Shown here: one piece after another, positions 36,742 through 43,435 of the stretch | Numbering within the stretch: the stretch's first letter is position 1 | Layout of the letters: each line of letters opens with the position of its first letter | Origin: Wukongibacter sp050859025 | GTDB lineage: Bacteria > Bacillota > Clostridia > Peptostreptococcales > Caminicellaceae | NCBI RefSeq assembly: GCF_050859025.1 | Contig: NZ_CP138200.1 | Location: 4,092,001-4,156,000 of the forward strand | Reading direction: 5' to 3' | DNA length: 64,000 nt | Translations under genes and position numbers: made by a program | Notes under the pieces: generated by a model | The model's database searches: none | What the model saw: only the letters and a program-made list of their open reading frames with translations | Told to the model about the DNA's origin: nothing

Positions 36742-37584
36742 TTAATTATCAACCCTCATAATGCCATTTTCTGTAAGTTCAATTTTCTTTTCTTTTAACA
36801 ATCTACCTACAGCTCTTTTGAATGCACGCTTACTCATATTAAATTCAGCCTTAATCTCATCTGGTGAACTATTATCATTGAATGGAAGTTTTCCGCCTCT
36901 ATTATTCAACTTATCTAAAATGATACTGGAATCATCATCCATTTGCTTGTATGCTTTTTTTCTTAGGCTCAAATATAACTTACCATCTTCTCTAACTTTC
37001 GTTATTCTAGCCTCTATTTCATCACCGCATCTATAGTTTCCATACAGTTCGTTATTTGGAATTAGTCCATGATATGTATTGTCTACAGCAACTAATGCTC
37101 CCATATCTCTTTTTATATTATAAATTATACCTTTAACGCTATCATTCTCTTTGTATGATGAATCACTACTGAGCTGGTTATAAACGTCCATAGTAGCACA
37201 TAACCTTTCACTTTTATCAATATATAAGCTTACTAAATATTTTTTCCCCTTGCGTACTCTACAGGTCTGTTCTTTGAACGGAAGAAATAGGTCCTTTTCC
37301 AAACCCCAATCCACAAATGCGCCTATTGTTGCTGTATCAACTACCTCAAGGTATGATACTTCATCCATCAATAGCTTAGGTTTCCTCTTAGTAGCTATTA
37401 TTCTATCCTCAGAATCCTTATATACAAATACTTCTATCTCATCTCCTACATCGGTTATTGAATCTAATTCCTTTCGTGGTAGTAAAATACTATCACCCAC
37501 ATCATCATCCTTTGAATTTAAGTAGGCACCTATAGAAACCATCTTAACAATCTTTAATTTTTGAATTCTACCCAATTCTATCAT
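36742..37584 (-). CDS. CvfB-like S1-domain RNA-binding protein
   Basis: 280-residue protein of the CvfB/YitL family, which binds RNA through several S1-type beta barrels and ends in a winged helix. The opening MIELGRIQKLKIVKMVSIGAY begins the first S1 module. The third module carries the S1 pattern GALVAVDNTYHGLIPNNEL with GDEIEARITKVREDGKLYLS. The tail MSKRAFKRAVGRLLKEKKIEL is the helix-turn-helix-like end. CvfB controls virulence factors in Staphylococcus; the role here is unknown. The start is the ATG at 37584 (GAAGGAG 7 nt upstream), not the longer one at 37608. Confidence 0.88.
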   Translation of the reverse strand: MIELGRIQKLKIVKMVSIGAYLNSKDDDVGDSILLPRKELDSITDVGDEIEVFVYKDSEDRIIATKRKPKLLMDEVSYLEVVDTATIGAFVDWGLEKDLFLPFKEQTCRVRKGKKYLVSLYIDKSERLCATMDVYNQLSSDSSYKENDSVKGIIYNIKRDMGALVAVDNTYHGLIPNNELYGNYRCGDEIEARITKVREDGKLYLSLRKKAYKQMDDDSSIILDKLNNRGGKLPFNDNSSPDEIKAEFNMSKRAFKRAVGRLLKEKKIELTENGIMRVDN

Positions 37585-37796
37585 AGCTTTCTCCTTCTTC
37601 ACAATCATTTACATTTATTTTATAATTATTATTGCCTTAAGCAGAATATATATAAATTTAATGTAGAAATCTTAAGCTCTACTATAAATAAATTATATAT
37701 AGTTTAATGCATAATTAAATATATTTTATCTCATTAGCTATATTTAATAAAGGATTTTATTCTATAATATTATCAAAGTAAGAAAAAACTCTGGTA

Positions 37797-37900
37797 TATA
37801 GGGTTCAAATAGTAGAACTTAATTTATACATGTACAAATACTCAGTGTTTCTGGGAGCTTTTGACATGTATAAATTAAAGTTTTGACTTTAATCTCTATA
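37797..37900. repeat. Family B palindromic element, copy B5
   Basis: 104 bp, TATAGGGTTCAAATAGTAGA to GACTTTAATCTCTATA, with arms CTTAATTTATACATGTAC and ACATGTATAAATTAAAG. It lies in the 540-bp gap between the CvfB-like gene and the small peptide gene. A possible half copy (37649-37684) precedes it. Confidence 0.75.
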
Positions 37901-38070
37901 TTTACATTTTTTTCTTTTAAAATAAACTATCCATCTTAATATTATAAGTACTGCATCTTCCAATTCTTTCAAGGGGTTTTCTTTAAAAAATTTCTATATT
38001 TTGTTCGCATTCTCAGCAATATGGATCAATTTAAAATTTTTCTAAAGATTCCTTATATATTTTTCTAATA

Positions 38071-38099
38071 TTGATTTTTTCAGTTGATTTAATTACTAA
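38071..38099 (+). promoter_or_regulatory. Promoter of the 38-residue peptide gene
   Basis: TTGATT (38071-38076) and TACTAA (38094-38099) are 17 nt apart. The start of transcription near 38106 leaves a leader of about 23 nt that holds the ribosome site GAGG. Confidence 0.5.
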
Positions 38100-38128
38100 T
38101 TTGGTAATACTATATATGAGGTTATAAT

Positions 38129-38245
38129 ATGAAAATAGTTCAGACACTTGTGTTAGGGTTCATAAGTAGTTTTATTTCTGAAATTCTTTGGGATTTCTTG
38201 AAAAATATTTTCAAACCAAAGCAAAACTGCCCTAGAGTTGCTTAA
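38129..38245 (+). CDS. 38-residue hydrophobic peptide
   Basis: Short gene with GAGG 7 nt before the ATG. The peptide starts MKIVQTLVLGFISSFISEIL and ends in a basic tail (KNIFKPKQNCPRVA): one membrane-spanning helix followed by a charged end. Size and shape resemble type I toxin-antitoxin toxins or other small membrane peptides, but I cannot assign it to Fst, TxpA or another named family. A promoter-like pair lies upstream and a terminator 47 nt downstream, so it forms a compact transcript of its own. No antisense RNA gene was identified. Confidence 0.5.
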   Translation: MKIVQTLVLGFISSFISEILWDFLKNIFKPKQNCPRVA

Positions 38246-38291
38246 TAACCTGTTTACTATCAAATATAATATATCTAAGCTTATCATCCTG

Positions 38292-38319
38292 AAAAAAGAG
38301 CAGTATATCTGCTCTTTTT
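38292..38319 (+). terminator. Terminator of the peptide gene
   Basis: AAAAAGAGCAG pairs with CTGCTCTTTTT around a TATAT loop, followed by T residues on the plus strand. It lies 47 nt after the stop of the 38-residue peptide. Confidence 0.85.
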
Positions 38320-38418
38320 ATACTGTCCAGAAACACTTATTACCATCAAAGTACTTCTTATGGGCTATTTCTTATCTGAATAATAAATTATCTTTTTCAT
38401 GTAAGCCTTGTCTAAGGA

Positions 38419-38997
38419 TTAATTACATATATTCAAGCATTTTTTCGTAATGATTCCATGTTGTTTTTCAACATCTATTAATGCATCAAAGACCTGTCTT
38501 ACTATATTACTGGAAATCTTATGACTATTTTTTTCGTAGAATGATATAGCATGCTCTTCACGATGACTTGCTTCCATCAACAACAGGTCGTCTGTATTAT
38601 GTCTTGTATAATCGGGTTTATGAAGCTTTGGAAGCTTCTCAAAGCCCCCTAATCTTTTATGAATTTTAGCGTGCATAAACTCTATCTTACTTAAATCCTT
38701 AAAGGTCTGCTTTAATTCCTCATCATCGGCTAATCTACTTGCTTCTTCGTAAAACTCTCCATTAAAGACTTCTAGCTTCATAGCATGATCCAATATCTTA
38801 AGGTTTTCTTCGCTCAATCCTTTATTATCTACCATGTAAATATCCTTTTTATCATCTAAATAAATTTTACCAACACCGCAAAAAGGACAATTTATTATTC
38901 GTCCTTTTTCATTTTTTTCAAGAAAAGAATAGCTATTTAATTCATAGCTTCTTGGATTTATATTCATCCCACATATTAGACATTTAATTTTACTCAT
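38419..38997 (-). CDS. Zinc-ribbon plus ferritin-like (rubrerythrin-type) protein
   Basis: 192 residues. The N-terminal 50 hold a CxxC pair (CLICGM and CPFCGV), probably a zinc ribbon or rubredoxin-like metal site. The remainder is a four-helix ferritin-like domain with ligand patterns E..ExxH in both helix pairs: LEVFNGEFYEE with KIEFMHAKIH, and MEASHREEHAISFYE with DVEKQHG. That suggests a diiron centre with peroxide-scavenging or storage function, as in rubrerythrins, though the metal order (ribbon first) differs from classical rubrerythrin. Monocistronic. Function inferred from fold only. Confidence 0.8.
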   Translation of the reverse strand: MSKIKCLICGMNINPRSYELNSYSFLEKNEKGRIINCPFCGVGKIYLDDKKDIYMVDNKGLSEENLKILDHAMKLEVFNGEFYEEASRLADDEELKQTFKDLSKIEFMHAKIHKRLGGFEKLPKLHKPDYTRHNTDDLLLMEASHREEHAISFYEKNSHKISSNIVRQVFDALIDVEKQHGIITKKCLNICN

Positions 38998-39027
38998 TTT
39001 ATCATCCCTTTTAAAATGTATTATACT

Positions 39028-39054
39028 TATAGAGATTCCAAGTAAATCTCTATA
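39028..39054. repeat. Family B remnant, end-to-end (B9)
   Basis: 27 bp, starting TATAGAGATTCCAAGTAAAT and ending CTCTATA. It is the two outer ends of a family B element joined with the middle missing, as a precise internal deletion would leave. It lies in the 295-bp gap upstream of the zinc-ribbon gene. Confidence 0.7.
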
Positions 39055-39292
39055 ATGAACGATACAGAAAATTCTTCATTTATCAGCCATCTTCACTCTA
39101 AAAAAACTATACTCATTACATATCATATTATATTTCATAATTTATTTCATGGCAATATGTGTCAATGCTTATTATTTATAGTATGCATCATCCTATTTAT
39201 TTTCTCGAAATTCACTATAAAATTATATCAAATATATGATATAATACTTAAGGATTAGATTAAATCTAAAACCCAAGAAAGGATGAAATGTA

Positions 39293-39793
39293 ATGTCTCT
39301 ATTTGAGCAATGGAAGGAAAGGGCTTACGACGAGCGTACTGAAGAAGAATACAATAGATTTTGGGGTGAATACCTTCCAAAGGAACAAAAAAACTATGAA
39401 TATTTACTAGAAAATAAAGAAGAAGTAACAGAGGGTTCTTTATCTACACTTGCAGATAAATTTGATATGGACGCTGTTACTTTCATAGGATTTTTAGATG
39501 GTATTAATACAAGCCTAACTGAAGAGCTTGACCTTGATAGCCTAACAGAGGAAAGTAATGTAAAACTTTCTATAGATTTTGAAAAGCTTTATTATAATAT
39601 GCTTGATGCTAAGGCTGATTGGCTTTATAATCTTTCTCAATGGGATGATGTCCTTCCTATTGAAAGAAGAAAAGAAATCAAAAAAGATTATAACAGATCA
39701 CGTATTGTTGTAAATGATAAGAAAATTGGTAGAAACGAACCATGTCCATGTGGAAGTGGAAAGAAATACAAGAAATGCTGTTTAAATAAGTAA
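39293..39793 (+). CDS. SEC-C motif protein
   Basis: 166-residue soluble, acidic protein ending in a SEC-C zinc motif (CPCGSGKKYKKCC, the CxCx8CC pattern found at the end of SecA). The first 140 residues are helical and belong to an uncharacterised group of Firmicutes SEC-C proteins; no enzymatic signature is seen. A ribosome site AAAGGATG lies about 9 nt before the ATG. It is directly upstream of the Mn2+ riboswitch but is not under it. Confidence 0.88.
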   Translation: MSLFEQWKERAYDERTEEEYNRFWGEYLPKEQKNYEYLLENKEEVTEGSLSTLADKFDMDAVTFIGFLDGINTSLTEELDLDSLTEESNVKLSIDFEKLYYNMLDAKADWLYNLSQWDDVLPIERRKEIKKDYNRSRIVVNDKKIGRNEPCPCGSGKKYKKCCLNK

Positions 39794-39837
39794 TTTAACT
39801 TTAGCCTTAGAGGTTTTAAAATTTATCCAATTTATCA

Positions 39838-39865
39838 TTGACAAAATTTTAAAATCCTCTATAAT
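39838..39865 (+). promoter_or_regulatory. Strong promoter ahead of the Mn2+ riboswitch
   Basis: TTGACA (39838-39843) and TATAAT (39860-39865), both perfect, with a 16-nt spacer. Transcription would begin near 39872, just before the riboswitch. The -35 and spacer sit inside an inverted repeat (about 39809-39859). Confidence 0.85.
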
Positions 39866-39883
39866 TAATTTGTACATTAATAT

Positions 39884-40013
39884 GTTAGAGGGAGTAGCTG
39901 ACCTTTTTAAGGAATCAAAGTCGTCATTTCGGAAATTAGTATTTTCCCGGCTTTGATGGCAATTATGTCTAGCGAGACTCTACAATTAACCTAAGTTAAT
40001 TGTAGAGTCTTTT
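39884..40013 (+). promoter_or_regulatory. yybP-ykoY manganese riboswitch
   Basis: The RNA begins TTAGAGGGAGTAGC, which carries the conserved GGGAGTAGC element. It then shows AATCAAAGTCGTCATTTCGG, CCCGGCTTTGATGGC and TAGCGAGACTCTA. The central CAAAGTCGTCA...CCGGCTTTG...TAGCRAGAC layout matches the known Mn2+ aptamer of Lactococcus. P1 pairs TAGAG (39886-39890) with CTCTA (39978-39982), and that 3' strand is also the base of the terminator arm that follows. Mn2+ binding should therefore hold P1 and allow read-through to the antiporter gene. Aptamer identity rests on my recollection of the family consensus. Confidence 0.9.
39976..40013 (+). terminator. Riboswitch terminator
   Basis: A perfect 15-bp stem (39976-39990 with 39995-40009), CTAA loop and TTTT. 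The left arm shares GACTCTA with the aptamer, so it is the expression platform of the Mn2+ riboswitch. Confidence 0.9.
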
Positions 40014-40069
40014 ATATTTTATAGATAAACAGTGTCGAGTTTTAATATATTTTAAGTCTTAATATTGTT

Positions 40070-40168
40070 TATCTTTCGAGAGTTCCAAGTATTATACACA
40101 TCAAAACATCCGCTACTTCTGGGTATTTTTGATGTGTATAAATTAAAGTTTTGACTGGAATCTCTATA
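40070..40168. repeat. Family B palindromic element, copy B6
   Basis: About 99 bp, from ATCTTTCGAGAGTTCCAAGT to TTTTGACTGGAATCTCTATA. The left end is less clean than in B7 and B8, but the inner arms and right end match them. It lies between the riboswitch terminator and the antiporter start, inside the expected mRNA leader. Confidence 0.75.
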
Positions 40169-40222
40169 TAATCATCTATTACTTTATACAAAATTACTAC
40201 AAATACGAAAGGAAGTATATTT

Positions 40223-41227
40223 ATGGAAGCAATTATTCACAGTCATCTAGCATCATTTCCGACATTAGTACTAATACTTATAGTAGCTGTAATGCTTTAT
40301 ACATTAAGTAAGGGGGCAGACATTTTAGTTGATGAAGCCGTTAGTCTTTCTTTACATTGGGGCATATCTAAAATGATTATCGGTGCAACAATTGTCTCTT
40401 TAGGAACTACTCTTCCCGAAGCTTGTGTATCGGTATTAGCAGCTGTTAACGGAAACCCCGATCTTGCTTTGGGTAACGCTATTGGCTCCATCATAACTGA
40501 TACTGGACTTATAATTGGTCTAGCAGCCCTTATTGGTTATCTTCCAGTAGATCAGATGACTATTGATCGACAGGGAAGAATTCAATTATTTTCAGGGATT
40601 TTACTTGCAGTTGTAAGTATTCCATTCCTATCTAAAGGTGATACAGGAAATATCAATCAGTGGATGGGATGGTTTTTTATAATACTGCTAGTAGCTTATA
40701 TTTATATTTCAATAAATTGGTCTAGAAAATCAGGTGAAGCTGAGACAGACCTAACAGAAGAAAAAAGTCCATTAATAGTTCAAATACTCAAGCTCCTTTT
40801 GGGCATAATTCTCGTACTTGGCTCCTCCAAGATACTTATTCCAGCTGTAGAAATTTCTGCAATCCGAATAGGTATACCCCAGAGTGTAGTTGCTGCAACA
40901 TTGGTTGCATTTGGTACCAGTCTACCTGAATTAGTAACGGCAGTTACTGCAGTAAGAAAGGGTCATGGTGAGCTTGCTATCGGTAACATAGTCGGAGCTG
41001 ATATTCTCAATGTACTCTTTGTAGTTGGAAGTGCAGCTGCTGTAACAAGGGGTGGCCTTAATGTTCCATTTAATTTTTATAAGCTTCAAATTCCAACAAT
41101 GTTGATTGTTCTCTTGACCTTTCGAGTTTTTGCAAAAAGTAAGAGCAACGAGATTTCAAAATTGCAAGGACTTATTCTTTTTGGTATTTATATTGTGTAT
41201 TTGATATTAAACTATACATGGATTTAG
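40223..41227 (+). CDS. CaCA-family cation antiporter, probable Mn2+ exporter
   Basis: 334-residue membrane protein of the Na+/Ca2+ exchanger superfamily (YrbG-like). It has the two inverted alpha-repeats that form the ion path: GATIVSLGTTLPEACVSVLA with GNAIGSIITDTGLI, and AATLVAFGTSLPELVTAVTA with GNIVGADILNVL. The key acidic residues (TLPE and SLPE) are intact. About ten helices. Family members move Ca2+, Mn2+ or other cations against Na+ or H+. The yybP-ykoY riboswitch upstream, a Mn2+ sensor that switches on exporters, points to Mn2+ efflux. The ribosome site is AAAGGAAG, about 9 nt before the ATG. A strong terminator ends it. Confidence 0.9.
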   Translation: MEAIIHSHLASFPTLVLILIVAVMLYTLSKGADILVDEAVSLSLHWGISKMIIGATIVSLGTTLPEACVSVLAAVNGNPDLALGNAIGSIITDTGLIIGLAALIGYLPVDQMTIDRQGRIQLFSGILLAVVSIPFLSKGDTGNINQWMGWFFIILLVAYIYISINWSRKSGEAETDLTEEKSPLIVQILKLLLGIILVLGSSKILIPAVEISAIRIGIPQSVVAATLVAFGTSLPELVTAVTAVRKGHGELAIGNIVGADILNVLFVVGSAAAVTRGGLNVPFNFYKLQIPTMLIVLLTFRVFAKSKSNEISKLQGLILFGIYIVYLILNYTWI

Positions 41228-41323
41228 TTTTAACAATAGTCTCTAAATTTTAAATTATACACTCTAAGTACTTTTGCTTATAATATTAATACTCTAAGCT
41301 TTAAACAAAATATTTTATCTAAG

Positions 41324-41370
41324 AAAGGTTGGATTGTCATCATTACCTTATGACAATCCAACCTTTTATA
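41324..41370 (+). terminator. Terminator of the antiporter gene
   Basis: A 17-bp perfect stem (41324-41340 with 41350-41366; AAAGGTTGGATTGTCAT on the left) followed by T-rich sequence. Confidence 0.9.
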
Positions 41371-41590
41371 TTTTTTAGAAGATTTCTCATATATAAGATG
41401 TTCCAGAATTCTATTAGTGGATTAAATATATGATATAACTATAACCCTAAACGTCATAGCATCACTTTTATACAAAGATCCGCATGAAGCTCAGAGGCTT
41501 GTTTCAATAAATATTTCTTTACTCCTTTTCAGCCCTCGGAGCTCTCTTTAAAAAAACTTATTTATTTACTCTTCTCATCATTACTTATTA

Positions 41591-41678
41591 TATAGAATCC
41601 ACTTATAAATCTACATTTTGATTCTTGTGCTAGCTAAGAACTCAATCAGAATGTAAAAGATTTATTGCAGTTTCTATA
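41591..41678. repeat. Family A palindromic element, copy A7
   Basis: 88 bp, TATAGAATCCACTTATAAAT to AGTTTCTATA, a short-centre copy with the family arms CTACATTTTGATT and AATCAGAATGTAAAAGA. It is the only recognisable feature in the 450 bp between the antiporter terminator and the cyclophilin gene. Confidence 0.75.
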
Positions 41679-41821
41679 GTATAAATTTTTATCATTATAT
41701 ATTAATTTATTATAGATATGTGGATCATAAATTTGATAAAGGCTAGTAGCCACTGAGTCCAAAGTGTTCTCATGATCTACTTGAGCTAGTCAAAGCTCTA
41801 AAAATTTAACATAACCGTTTT

Positions 41822-42457
41822 CTATTTTTCACTATCTTCCATTACTGTTATTTTCTTTATCACAACATCTACCTTCGGAATAGACATCTCCCCAGAAGGA
41901 TGTTTATCCACAGGTGTATCAGCTATTTTATCAAGTGTCTCTTCTCCTTCTATTAGCATACCAAATGCAGCATATTGACCATCTAAGAATGTTGCATCTC
42001 CGTGAACTATAAAGAACTGGCAGCTAGCAGAGTTAGGATCAGGCCTACGAGCCATTGAGATTACGCCTTTAGTATGCTTTAGAGTATTTTTTGAAAAGCC
42101 ATTTTGAGCAAATTCACCTTTGATATTCTTATCTGCTCCCCCTGTACCATCTCCATTTGGATCACCACCTTGAATCATGAAACCTTTAACAATTCTATGA
42201 AACTTTAATCCATCATAAAATCCTGATTTAGCAAGATTAATAAAATTTTCTACAGTTTTCGGAGCAAGCTCTGGATATAACTCCAATACCATTTTCCCTC
42301 CATCTTGCATTTCTATTTCTACTTTAGGATTCTGTGTATTACTACTTACTTCAGCATCTTCAATTGTTTTTTTATCACTACATGCAGTTATAATTACTGC
42401 CATTAATAATATTACAATAACTAATAAAATTGTCTTTTTTATATAAGGCTTTATCAC
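41822..42457 (-). CDS. Cyclophilin-type peptidyl-prolyl isomerase lipoprotein
   Basis: 211-residue secreted isomerase that speeds proline isomerisation in exported proteins. A signal peptide ends at the lipobox IITAC (Cys26), so the enzyme is anchored outside the membrane. The cyclophilin domain covers residues 45-205, with KFHRIVKGFMIQGGDPNGDG holding the catalytic Arg, and SMARRPDPNSASCQFFI typical of bacterial PpiA/B. Monocistronic. The upstream gap contains repeat B7. Confidence 0.95.
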   Translation of the reverse strand: MIKPYIKKTILLVIVILLMAVIITACSDKKTIEDAEVSSNTQNPKVEIEMQDGGKMVLELYPELAPKTVENFINLAKSGFYDGLKFHRIVKGFMIQGGDPNGDGTGGADKNIKGEFAQNGFSKNTLKHTKGVISMARRPDPNSASCQFFIVHGDATFLDGQYAAFGMLIEGEETLDKIADTPVDKHPSGEMSIPKVDVVIKKITVMEDSEK

Positions 42458-42480
42458 AGTTATTCCTCCTTTGTTTTCTT

Positions 42481-42584
42481 TATAGAGAGTTCCAAATAAA
42501 TCTTAATTTATACATATCAAAATATCCAATGCTTCTTGGGATTTTTGATGTGTATAAATTAAAGTTTTGACTGGAATCTCTATA
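42481..42584. repeat. Family B palindromic element, copy B7
   Basis: 104 bp, TATAGAGAGTTCCAAATAAA to GACTGGAATCTCTATA, almost identical to B8 at 48557-48660. Just upstream of the cyclophilin gene, so it may be part of its promoter or leader. The gap up to 42820 holds nothing else clear. Confidence 0.85.
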
Positions 42585-42820
42585 TTATTCCTAGTTTGAC
42601 TTTACAGATAATATATATACCTTTTGAAATTTCGCATATTCTCAATACAACTCTAATTTCATTAAGAAACAGTCAATTTTTTACGAAAAGTTAGACCTCC
42701 TAAATGTAAGGAGGCCAGATTTATATATATTTATACCCTTGTTCAATCACCATCATACCTTTAAGATAATCGGGCATAGATTTCTAAATTCAAAAATTCC
42801 TTCTATTAATATACAACATG

Positions 42821-43231
42821 TTATTTCATAGCTTTTATAAGAAATTCACTATATTTAAAATCAGAATTGCTGATATGTTTAAATATCCACTTAGCTATAA
42901 ACATAATCAATTGTTTCATTGCTTTTTCTTGATCCTCATCTATACTTTCTAAATCAAGCTCCTCTAAATAGTTGATGAACTTCTTATGTTGCTCAATTTG
43001 CTCATCAATTTCTGGATATTGATATTTAACTAATAAACCTTCTTCATAGTCAAAATGATAAATTGTATAGTCCTTTAACTCCTCAATTAAGTCAACAATT
43101 TCATCATAAGAATCTTGGCCGCTATAGCTGCCTAATATAGTATTGATTTTTTCTCCTATTTCAAACAGCTTTTTATGCTGGTCATCAATTGTTTTTATAC
43201 CTACTGAATATTCTTCCTTCCAATAAAACAT
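42821..43231 (-). CDS. Bacteriohemerythrin with one altered iron ligand
   Basis: 136-residue single-domain hemerythrin, which usually binds O2 at a diiron site. Expected ligands present: His19 (DDQHKKLF), His59 and Glu63 (YHFDYEE), His82 (EQHKKF), His119 and Asp124 (WIFKHISNSDFKY). The family has HxxxH in the third helix (YPxxxxHxxxHxxF), but here the first is Gln78 (YPEIDEQIEQHKKF). One of the five His ligands is therefore missing, which would change or abolish O2 binding. Alternatively it may be a sensor or a mono-iron variant. Monocistronic. Confidence 0.92.
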   Translation of the reverse strand: MFYWKEEYSVGIKTIDDQHKKLFEIGEKINTILGSYSGQDSYDEIVDLIEELKDYTIYHFDYEEGLLVKYQYPEIDEQIEQHKKFINYLEELDLESIDEDQEKAMKQLIMFIAKWIFKHISNSDFKYSEFLIKAMK

Positions 43232-43389
43232 AAAACTCCCTCCTTTACTTTAGTATAAAACTATTTAATATATGTATACACCATAATTATACAATTATTT
43301 ATTTTATTTAACAACTCAATTGCTCATGACTTTAATGGTTGTATCTCACACTACTAATATATATTTATAAATTTTTACCGCTTTAAATC

Positions 43390-43434
43390 AAACCCATTTT
43401 CAAGTTAGCTTTAATAACTTGAAAATGGGTTTTA
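43390..43434 (-). terminator. Terminator of htpG
   Basis: A 15-bp stem (ACCCATTTTCAAGTT with AACTTGAAAATGGGT, 43392-43406 and 43416-43430), directly after the htpG stop. On the minus strand it is followed by a short T run. Confidence 0.8.
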
Positions 43435-43435
43435 T

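Noticed and set aside
37649..37684. Possible half copy of family B
   Set aside because: Resembles one arm and end only, with several mismatches; AT-rich sequence could match by chance.
41430..41580. Possible T-box or other RNA leader between the antiporter and cyclophilin genes
   Set aside because: No T-box sequence, anti-terminator or matching downstream gene was found.
42694..42713. CCTCC/GGAGG hairpin as terminator of the hemerythrin gene
   Set aside because: Only 5 bp and a poor T tail; it is about 110 nt beyond the stop. Not convincing.
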